Source: Lentisphaeria bacterium (GTDB lineage: Bacteria > Verrucomicrobiota > Lentisphaeria > Oligosphaerales > Oligosphaeraceae). From it: a stretch of DNA of 43,754 nucleotides. Shown here in pieces: positions 16,315-25,700 of the stretch (the first letter of the stretch is position 1; the number at the start of each line of letters is the position of its first letter). The DNA is taken from assembly GCA_016287975.1 (NCBI GenBank), contig JAEEXV010000198.1, forward strand, positions 1 to 43,754. Direction: 5' to 3'. The notes under the pieces are model-generated. The model saw nothing but the letters and a program-made list of their open reading frames with translations. It was not told where the DNA came from and did no database searches. A program made the position numbers and the translations under genes.

Positions 16315-18096
16315 ATGGCAAACGCATTTGAAACCAATCTGCCCCTGTCGCCCCAAAAACTGGCCGAATCCAGCATCACCCAATGGACCATCCCCATCTA
16401 CCAGCGCCTCTTCGTCTGGGAGGAGGAGCAAATCCAGCAACTCCTCGATGACCTCGACACGGCTTTCCGAAACTCCCCGAATCAGCCCTACTACATCGGC
16501 ATTTTCACCATCGTCGCGAACAAGGACAACACCTGGACCGTCGTCGATGGACAGCAGCGCCTGACCTTCCTCTCGCTCTTCGCCGCCTGGTGCATCCGCA
16601 AGGGCATTTACGCCGAGGAATGGCAACGCTTCCTCCGCCGCAGTGACGGTGCCTTCCGCATCTCCTACTTCGGGCGCGAGGAGGAAACGAAAGACCTGCA
16701 GGGGATTCTGGACGGGCAGGCCACGGACACTCTCCAGACCCGCAACTTCCGCATCTTCTGCGACTGCATCTCGCGCAAGCAGAAGGAATGGGAAAAGGAA
16801 CAGAGGCCTCTCGACGCATACGCGCACTATGTGTTTGAACAGGCCGCCTTCCTCGTCTCGATGCTTCCAGACACATATGCCGCCAGCGACCTCAACCGCT
16901 TCTTCGAGCGCATGAACGCGGCCGGCCGCCAGCTCTCTGCCATCGACCAGATCCGCGGACGGTATTTCCCCACCCAGGCCGGCGCCTTCGACCGCTGCCT
17001 CGACTTCGAGCGGGTTTTCCGGGATGGCGCACCGGCCGCGCAGGACCCCTCCGACGCGAAGACAGTCAGCGTGCTCGATTCCCTTTCCGCGGCGGCGACG
17101 GTCACCGCGAAAAACGAGGCGGCCGCCGTCGCGGAGACGGGCGCGCGCTCCGTCCTCGCCCCGGAGGTCATGCTCCTGCACGTCCTTGAACTGACCATCG
17201 GGGCGGAACGGGTCTTGCATGACCCGCACCGCATCCTCGCGACCTTCAAGCAGGATTTCCCGCACGACCTCTTCCTCGCGAACCTGAAGGCCTACCGGAC
17301 GTGGCTGGACGAGCACGTCATCTACCTCGACAGCGCCGACGACAGCGCATACGACTACAAACTGCGGGACGGCGCCGCCGGGAAAACGGAGAAGGAGCCG
17401 CAGGAGACGGCGGAGGGGAATGCGCGCCGGAGGCTCATCCAATATCAGTCGATGCTCTACGTCTCCTCCGATCCCTGGCAGGGATGGGTGCTGCGCCACT
17501 ACCGCAGCCGCCCCGCATGGGGGGTGCTGGATGCCGCCGAAGAACTGCAGGCATTGAAGGAGCACAACCAGCGCGAACTCCCGCCGCCGGCATCCCTGCG
17601 CTACGGCCAGATCGACCGCTACTGGTTCTGGGCACTTGACTACATCCTCTGGGAACAGGCAATGGATGGGACTCTGACCGGCGTAGAAAAGGAAGACCTT
17701 CCCGCCATCAAGGCCTACCGCTTCCGGCGCAACCGCTCCATCGAGCACCTCCATCCGCAGAATCCGCCGCAAGACCAGGAAACGAAGGAGTGGCTTGAAG
17801 ACCGAGAGCTGAAAAAGGATCTCGTCCGCGATAGTTTCGGCAACCTCGCCATGATCTCCGCGTCCTTCAACTCCGCGCAGGGCAACGATTCCGTCGGCGT
17901 CAAATTCGCCCGCGTCCAGGACACCCAGCTCCCAGCGCAAACGCTCGAAAGCATCAAACTGCTCACCATGTTCCGTGCCGCAAAAGACGAAACGGGGTGG
18001 ACGACGGACAGGGCAAAGACCCATGGGGAAGCGATGTACAAGTTGCTAACAGCCGTCTATCCCCCAAATGCCCCAGACAACACGAGCGAAAAATGA
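16315..18096 (+). CDS. DUF262-DUF1524 protein, GmrSD-like nuclease (putative defence protein)
   Basis: 593 aa; GGAG lies 9 nt before ATG 16315. The N-terminal DUF262 domain has IPIYQRLFVWEEEQ and VVDGQQRLTF (Asp78-Arg82). The C-terminal DUF1524 HNH-like nuclease domain has SIEHLHPQNP (His478) followed by FGNLAMISASFNSAQGN. This is the usual pairing of an NTP-dependent DUF262 half with an HNH nuclease half, as in fused GmrSD enzymes that cut modified phage DNA. By itself it could be a complete type IV restriction enzyme; the adjacent DUF262 protein without HNH may be a recognition or regulatory partner. Location beside a broken mobile-type gene supports an accessory or defence island. No methyltransferase or dnd/ssp genes are nearby. 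Confidence 0.88.
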   Translation: MANAFETNLPLSPQKLAESSITQWTIPIYQRLFVWEEEQIQQLLDDLDTAFRNSPNQPYYIGIFTIVANKDNTWTVVDGQQRLTFLSLFAAWCIRKGIYAEEWQRFLRRSDGAFRISYFGREEETKDLQGILDGQATDTLQTRNFRIFCDCISRKQKEWEKEQRPLDAYAHYVFEQAAFLVSMLPDTYAASDLNRFFERMNAAGRQLSAIDQIRGRYFPTQAGAFDRCLDFERVFRDGAPAAQDPSDAKTVSVLDSLSAAATVTAKNEAAAVAETGARSVLAPEVMLLHVLELTIGAERVLHDPHRILATFKQDFPHDLFLANLKAYRTWLDEHVIYLDSADDSAYDYKLRDGAAGKTEKEPQETAEGNARRRLIQYQSMLYVSSDPWQGWVLRHYRSRPAWGVLDAAEELQALKEHNQRELPPPASLRYGQIDRYWFWALDYILWEQAMDGTLTGVEKEDLPAIKAYRFRRNRSIEHLHPQNPPQDQETKEWLEDRELKKDLVRDSFGNLAMISASFNSAQGNDSVGVKFARVQDTQLPAQTLESIKLLTMFRAAKDETGWTTDRAKTHGEAMYKLLTAVYPPNAPDNTSEK

Positions 18097-18346
18097 CAAT
18101 GCAAAAAACCGCATTTTGCCATCCCCCCCTGATAGATTTCGCATTGTGGCGCGTATTGTTAATGACCGCCACCGTTTTCCCTCTTCTTCACCTTCTCGTC
18201 CCATGACGGGGCGATGAAAGAATCCGTTGATTCTTCCTTCCATGGCGATGGCCACTTCAACCGCACTCGTTGACGATCGATTGCCTTTCTTCCCGCTCAC
18301 GCAGAATGCAAGTGGGGATGCAGGACTGGCGTAGCAGAACGAATGG
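18097..18346. other. Intergenic region after the DUF262 pair
   Basis: 250 bp of mixed composition. A hairpin AAGAATC-CGTT-GATTCTT (18218-18235) is followed by a pyrimidine-rich CCTTCC and may act as a weak terminator. I see no tRNA or gene and no convincing promoter for the heptosyltransferase. Confidence 0.4.
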
Positions 18347-19639
18347 ATGCGCTTTAACATGGTAACTGGACAATCCAATTTGGCGACAGGAATCGGAAAT
18401 ACGCCAGGCATTCCCGCGCCGACAAGTCCGTCGGGCACAGGAGCCGACGGGCAACAGCCGCCGCCCCCCCCCGCGTCAGTCTTCGGGAGCATACCGGAGA
18501 TCCCCACGCAGGAGGCCATCGACGACATCCGCTTCGACTTCAACTTCGGGTTGCGAGTGAAGGTCCCCAAGAACGGCAAGTCCTATCGCATCCGCTTCGT
18601 GGATCTGGACAACAAGTGCAACTTGTTTGACATCGTCACCCCAAAGGACCAGGAAGGGGTGATTGTGAGCAAGAAACGCTACTATGTGAACTTTCGGCTG
18701 GTGATTTCTCGTCCAGAGGATGACCAGCTGCTATTCATGCACGACTTCAACGCGAAGGGCAAGGACGTAGTGCTACGCTTTCCGGAACCGGGGCTGGGCG
18801 ATGCGATCGCCTGGTTCAGCTACATGGAGCGCTTCCAGCAGAAGCACCAATGCAATTTGACCTGCGTGGTGGCGGATTGGTTCTCGGAGATTGTACGAAA
18901 GCAGTATCCGCAGATTCACTTCGCGCCGAAGCAGGAAGGCAAGACTTATGACTCCTACGCCACATACGACATCGGGCTCGGTGCCATTGGCGACTTCGAC
19001 TTCCAGCCCATTGACCACCGCTATGTCGGGTTGCACCGCACGGTGGCGCGCATTCTGGATGTCGGCGACGAGGAGATTCCGCCGCGCTTTGATCTTTCCG
19101 CGCCGCGGAAAATCAAGGAAAAGTACGTCTGCATCGCCGTGCAGGCCACGGGGCTGGCCAAGTTGTGGAACAACCCGATTGGCTGGGACACGGTGGTGGA
19201 CTTCCTGCTCTCCAAGGGCTACCGCGTCCTCTGCATCGACAAGGAGCGCTTCACTGGGCTGGGCGGCACCTACAACCGCAAGCCGGAGAAGGCCGAGGAC
19301 TTCACCGGAAACCGTCCGTTGCAGGAGCGCATCGACCTCATCAAGGATGCTGATTTCTTCATCGGTCTCTCCAGCGGCCTTTCCTGGCTGGCGTGGGGCT
19401 GCAAGGTGCCCGTGGTGCTGATTTCCGGATTCACGAACCCCATCAACGAGTTCCACACGCCCTACCGTGTCTTCAACCGCAATGTCTGCAACAGTTGCTG
19501 GAATGACATGACGATCAAGTACGAACTCTCCAACTACTGGACCTGCCCGCGCCTGGGCGACAAAAACAACCGCTTCGAGTGCAGCGCAATGATCACCCCG
19601 GAGAAAGTCATCGAAACCATCGCGCCACTGGTCAAATAG
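18347..19639 (+). CDS. TibC/BAHT-type autotransporter O-heptosyltransferase
   Basis: 430 aa. A Pro/Gly/Ser-rich N-terminus (about residues 10-45) leads into a beta-rich domain (FNFGLRVKVPKNGKSYRIRF) and a GT-B glycosyltransferase region. Motifs include RFPEPGLGDAIAWFSYMERF, FIGLSSGLSWLAWG and VVLISGFTNPINEF. Near the C-terminus four cysteines (381, 384, 400, 412) are arranged C-x2-C-x15-C-x11-C, matching the iron-binding finger of the bacterial autotransporter heptosyltransferases such as TibC and Aah. These enzymes move heptose from ADP-heptose to Ser residues of surface adhesins in the cytoplasm. The adjacent giant protein 72 nt downstream is the obvious substrate candidate (inference). The start is uncertain: ATG 18347 or 18359, neither with a good ribosome-binding site. 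Confidence 0.85.
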   Translation: MRFNMVTGQSNLATGIGNTPGIPAPTSPSGTGADGQQPPPPPASVFGSIPEIPTQEAIDDIRFDFNFGLRVKVPKNGKSYRIRFVDLDNKCNLFDIVTPKDQEGVIVSKKRYYVNFRLVISRPEDDQLLFMHDFNAKGKDVVLRFPEPGLGDAIAWFSYMERFQQKHQCNLTCVVADWFSEIVRKQYPQIHFAPKQEGKTYDSYATYDIGLGAIGDFDFQPIDHRYVGLHRTVARILDVGDEEIPPRFDLSAPRKIKEKYVCIAVQATGLAKLWNNPIGWDTVVDFLLSKGYRVLCIDKERFTGLGGTYNRKPEKAEDFTGNRPLQERIDLIKDADFFIGLSSGLSWLAWGCKVPVVLISGFTNPINEFHTPYRVFNRNVCNSCWNDMTIKYELSNYWTCPRLGDKNNRFECSAMITPEKVIETIAPLVK

Positions 19640-19711
19640 ATCTGTCGTGGCAAAAAAGAAGGATTTACGGGATGGCGACGGACTCCCGCATTTGAGAAGG
19701 GAAAGGCACCC

Positions 19712-22700
19712 ATGGCTGGAATTGAACGAACCATTACAGGCTCTCTCAATCTTTCCGCACACTACGAGCTGTCGGCGGAGAATGATTGGCTGGAAATCAG
19801 CAACGCGACCATCACGCTTGTGGTACCAGCCGACATCTTCACCAATGAAGGGGACGATACAGTCGCCATTCGCAATTCCAGCATTACCGGTGAAGACGAG
19901 ACATCCTTCTTTCTGGGGAGTGGCAATGACGCACTGACCATTGCAGACTCTACCATAGCCATCGACACCCAAACCGGCAGCGGAGATGACACGGTATCAA
20001 TAACTGGCAATGTCACCCTCTCTAAAAAGTTGTCGTTGGGTTCTGGCAATGACCTGCTGGAGATAACGGGAACCATCAGCGGAAGTGGAGGCATTGACTT
20101 CGGAGACGGTAATGGCACATTGCGCCTGGATGGCGCGACGCTGAAAAACACCGGAACGATTTCCAACCTCAGCAACCTATACGTTACGGACAAGGGCGGG
20201 ACAATCCACCGTAGCCTGTTTTTCTCCGGTGCCGCAAATGCAGTCATACTTGGAGGAGACCTGATTGGTCAGACCAGGGATCTGGAACTGGTTTTCAGTG
20301 ACTCCGTCATTGTCCTTTCCGTGACGGGGGCTGGGCGTACCACCGTCGGCTGGCGTCTTTCCAACGCCTCCCTGACACAATCGCCTGACATCACGGGAGC
20401 AAGTCTGAGCTTCTACAATTGTTCAAATGGAGCGATTGTGGCGGAAGACTCGAATATTGTGCTTCATTCGGTCTTTTTCCAGAGGAACTTTTTCAATTCA
20501 TGTGGTGGAGCTGTATGTCTGGGAAACAACGCCTCGGCAAGTTTCACGGACGCGTCCTTTTCTGGCAATTCCGTCTCCACTGCTGCTGCCAACTCCTCCG
20601 CCTCCTGCAGTGCGCAAGGGGGTGCGTTGTATCTGGGAAGCGGTGCCTCTGCGTGTTTCACGGACGTTTTCTTCACTGGCAATGCTGCCTCCGCCGCTGC
20701 CAACTCCTCCGCCTCCGGCAGTGCGCAAGGCGGTGCAGTGTGTCTGGGAAGCGGTGCCTCTGCGTGTTTCACGGACGCGTCCTTCTCCAGCAATATCGCC
20801 TACGCCTACGCCGCCCACGCCTACGGCAAGGCGCAAGGTGGTGCGTTGTATCTGGGAAGTGGCGTCTCGGCGAGCTTCACGGGCGCATCCTTCTCCGGGA
20901 ATATCGCCTCCGCCAAAGCCTACTCCTACACGTACATCTACGGCGTCGTTTGTGCGCAAGGCGGTGCGTTGTATCTAGGGAATGGCGCGTCGGCAAACTT
21001 CACGGACGCGTCCTTCTCCGGCAATGCCGCCTCCGCCCTCGGCAGTGCGCAAGGCGGTGCAGTGTATCTGGAAAACAACGCCTCGGCGAACTTCATAGAC
21101 GCGTCCTTCTCCGGCAATATCGCCTCCGCCGCCCACGGCAAGGCGCAAGGCGGTGCATTGTACCTGGGGAGTGGCGCGTCGGCGAACTTCACCAACGCGT
21201 CTTTTACCAGCAATCTCATCTCCGCCTTCAACAGCGGTTACACCAATGTCGCTTGCACTGCACAAGGCGGAGCAGTTTATCTAGGAAACAACGCATTGGC
21301 AAACTTCACAAATGCCTCTTTCGTCGGAAACTTCGCCGGTTGCTCTGCGAACGGACAAGGAGGGGTTGCAGTCATTGCGCAAGGCGGTGCGGTGTATCTG
21401 AAGAGCGGTGCGTCGGCGTATTTTTCCAATGCGTCCTTCTCCAGCAATATGGCTGGGGGGGGCTGGTTAGCAGCCCACGGCAACGGTAACGTGTGCGGCG
21501 GTGCCGTGTGCCTGGAGAATGGTGCGTTGGCGCAATTTTCCAATGCTTCTTTCTCCGGCAATCTGGCCGCTTACTATGCCGTTTATGGAACTGTTCAAGC
21601 TTACGGCGGTGCAGTATATCTGGGGAGCGGCGCGTTGGCGCAATTCTCCGATGCGTCCTTTTCCAGCAATGTCGCCAACGCCTCTGCTGGCGACTCAAAC
21701 AACCACCTCACGGCTCAAGGCGGTGCGTTGTATCTGGGGAATGGCGCGTCGGCGAACTTCACGGACGCGTCCTTTTCCGGCAATACCGCCAAAGCCTCCT
21801 TCGCCTCCTACGTCTACGCGCAAGGCGGGGCGGTGTATCTGGGGAGGGGCGCCTCGGCGAACTTCACGGACGCGTCCTTTCTCGGGAATGTGGCCACCGC
21901 CAAAGCCTCCTTCGCCTCCTACGTCTACGCGCAAGGCGGGGCGGTGTATCTGGAGAGTGGCGCGTCGGCGAACTTCACGGACGTGTCCTTCTTCGGCAAT
22001 GTAGCCTCCCTCTCCGTCTTCGCCTCCCTCTACTACCTCTCCGCCTTCGCGCAAGGCGGTGCGGTGTATCTGGGGAGTGGCGCGTCGGTGAACTTCACGG
22101 ACGTGTCCTTCATCGGCAATGCCGTCTCCTTTAGTGCACCGACTGCCGTCTTCGCGCAAGGCGGGGCGATATATGGCAGTTCCGCAGCCATTTCCTACAA
22201 TGTGCATGGGAAGGACATTCTGAATATTGGGAATGAGGCAGCACAAGGAGGTTTTCTCTATGCGCAAGATTGTTTCGTCTTGTTTTCGGTTGACGAATGC
22301 GCAAGTTTGACGATTGGCGCGACGGGGTTGGATACGGACAGCATTGCGGGAGGCGGCGGAACCGTCACGAAGGATGGTGCTGGAACCATGACCATTCATT
22401 CGGACATAGCAGAATTTACCGGACAATGGTCGGTTGCGCAAGGCGAGTTGAAGTTGCTTTCCCGAAATCGGACGATTTCCTCGGATCAATGGTCGGTCGA
22501 TGCAGATGCATTGCTGACTCTGAGTGAATACGCAGATACGGTTGCATTGACTGGCGATTGGACGCTGGATGGTGCTTTGGATTTTGGCGGCGGTGGTGGC
22601 GATACTCTTGCGACTGCGGGTTATACGCTGGAAGGAGGAAAACTGTATGTCCAGAATTTGACGATTTCAGGCGGTGGGACTGTCCGGTCGGAACTACAGT

Positions 22701-25700
22701 TGCGCGATGTGGATTCTGCCTATGTCCTTACTCTGAGCGGGGCGACCATCGACAACAAGATTATTGGCGGCAATGCTGGCGATTCCATAACCATTGCGGC
22801 TGAGTCCACTATTTTCGGTTCAATTGATCTTGGACTTGGCTGCAACCGCGTGTTGGTAAACAGTTTCGCCACCTTGAATGGCGATGTTCAATTGACTGCT
22901 GGCGGCACCACGGAAATAGAGATTCTCCACAACGGCTCCCTGACGGAAAATGTCCTGACCGCGCGATTCGATTCTGATGCGGAGGCGGTGCGATTTGACT
23001 TCGACTGGAGCGATCAAGCCGACGCGGCCAAAGTGCGAATCCTGATTTCGGACGACCCGACCTTCCAGACCTACGAGTTAGCCATCGGTCTCTACAACCA
23101 GAGCAAGAACTTCACCATCTACACCGAAGCCACCAACTTTGTGCAATTCCAAGTGCTGGACGAGGATGGTTGGACGCAGCGAGCGCTGCCGGACGAGGTA
23201 GCGCCCGAGCAGGTGACTGGGGTGGCGGTGTCGTACGATAACGGGGAAACCACACTGTCCTGGAATGCCGCCCACGACAACCTCGGCGGCAACGGCGTGA
23301 AACAATACCGCGTGCAATTCGCTTCCGACGCCTCCTTCAATACGGTCTTGTCCGAACAACTGACAGTCTCCACCAGTTACACCGTGGACAATTTGGAGCA
23401 GGGGGAATACTACGTGCGGGTCCAGGCGGAAGACCATACGGGCAACATCGGTGACTGGAGCGCCGCGCAGTCCTTCGAGTTCGACAAGACCCCGCCGGCC
23501 AAACCAGTGGCGGCTGCGGACATCATTGGCCCGACCAACCAGAATGTCATTGTCACCGCGACCTTCAGCGAGGACAGCGCCCAGAAACAGTATTCGCTGG
23601 ACGATGGTCAGACTTGGCAGGATTACACTGGAGGAATCAAGTTTTTTGCGAATGGGGCGGTGCAGTTCCGTGGCATTGATGCATTTGGAAATGTGTCCGA
23701 GGTTGTCAACTATACGGTCTTGAACATCGACAAGACGCCGCCAGAGGTGCCTGCCTCGCCGACTGCGGACGTGTCGGGGCCGACGAACGGTGCGGTCACG
23801 GTGACGGCGCAGTTCAGCGCGGACTCGGCCGTGCGGGAATACCGCATCGGGGAGGATGGCGAGTGGCTGCCCTATCCCGAGGTCGGCGTCACGGTTGAGG
23901 AGAACGGAACGCTCTACTTCCGCGGCACGGACGCGGCGGGAAATGCTTCGGAACTCTCCAGCATTGTAGTCTCGAACATCGACAAGACGCCGCCTGTGAT
24001 CACGCTCGTTGGCGACAATACAACTCCGCTTCAGGTGACGACACTGTCGGCGGCGACGGAGGATGGGTTGGTCATCTACTATTCGCCCGACAACAAGTTC
24101 TGGGCGAAGTATGACGGGGTAATCGCGGTCACGGCAAACGGAACCTACTACTTCAAGGCGACGGATGCGGCGGGAAACACGGGGTATGCCCAGAAGACCT
24201 TTGCGAACATCGACCGCGATCCACCAGTGATTACGCTCGTCGGCGACAACGCGACGCCGTTGCAGTCCACGACGCTGGCGGCCTCGACCGAGGAGGGGCT
24301 CGCGATCGAGTGGTCGTCCGACAACGTGAACTGGGCGGCCTACACTGGCGCACTGGACATCACGGCAAACGGGACCTACTTCTTCAAGGCGACAGACGCG
24401 GCGGGGAACACGGGGTATGCCCAGATGACCTTCCGGAACCTGTATGTGGCAGGGGCTGAGGATCCGAGCGTCGCGCCGAGCGCGACGGAACCGACGAACG
24501 GGGCGGTCACGGTGGAGAAGGAGTTCGGGGAAAGGACGGCGACGGGCCAGTATTCGCTGGACGGCGGGGAGACGTGGCGGGACTACCCGGAGGGCGGCGT
24601 CGTGATGGACGAGAACGGGACCGTCCTGTTCCGTGGCCTGGACGGGGAGGGGAACGTCACGGAGGTGTCTCAGTACGAGGTCACGAACATCGACAAGGTG
24701 GCGCCGGAGGCGCCCGCGGCCCCCGTGGCGTCCGCAACGACGCCGACGACCGGAACGGTCACCGTGACCACGCAGTTCAGCGATGATTCGGCCGTGCGCG
24801 AATACCGCATCGGGGAGGATGGCGACTGGCTGCCCTATCCCGAGGGCGGCGTCGTGATGGAGGAAAACGGGACGGTCTTCTTCCGCGGGACGGACGAGGC
24901 GGGGAACGTCTCGGAACTCTCCAGCGTCGAGGTCGCGAACATCGACAAGACTGCGCCTGTGATCACGCTGGCCGGCGACAACGTGAATGCGCTGACGGCC
25001 ACGACGCTGACGGCCTCGACCGAGAAGGGCGTGGCGATCGAATGGTCGGCGGACAACGCCGCGTGGGTGGCCTATACCGGCACACTCGACATCACGGCGA
25101 ATGGTACCTACTACTTCCGCGCGACGGACGCGGCGGGAAACACTGGGTATGCCCAGATGACCTTCCGGAACCTGTATGTGGCGGGGGCCGAGGATACGAG
25201 CGTCGCGCCGAGTGTGACGGAACCGACGAATGGTTCAGTCACAGTCGAGAAGGAGTTCGGGGATGAGACGGCGACGGGCCAGTACTCGCTGGACGGCGGC
25301 GAGACATGGCAGGACTACCCAGAAGGCGGCGTCGTGATGGACGAGAACGGGACAGTGTTCTTCCGCGGGCTCGACGAAGAGGGGAACGTCACGGAGGTAT
25401 CACAATACGAAGTCGCGAACATCGACAAGACGCCGCCAGAGGCGCCAGCATCGCCGGCGGCGGATGTGACAGGGCCGACGAACGGCAGCGTCACGGTGAC
25501 GGTGCAGTTTGGCGAAGATGCGGTCGTGCGGGAATACCGCCTCGGCGAAGACGGCGAATGGCTACCCTATCCGGAGGGAGGCGTCACGGTCGAGGAGAAC
25601 GGGACGGTCTACTTCCAAGGAACGGACGCGGTGGGGAATGTCTCGGAACAATCCAATATCGTGGTCTCGAACATCGACAAGACTGCGCCTGTGATCACGC

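Noticed and set aside
14755..18024. Antisense open frame of 1089 codons opposite the DUF262 pair
   Set aside because: Shadow of the plus-strand genes; it would span both of them and the gap between, and shows no domain.
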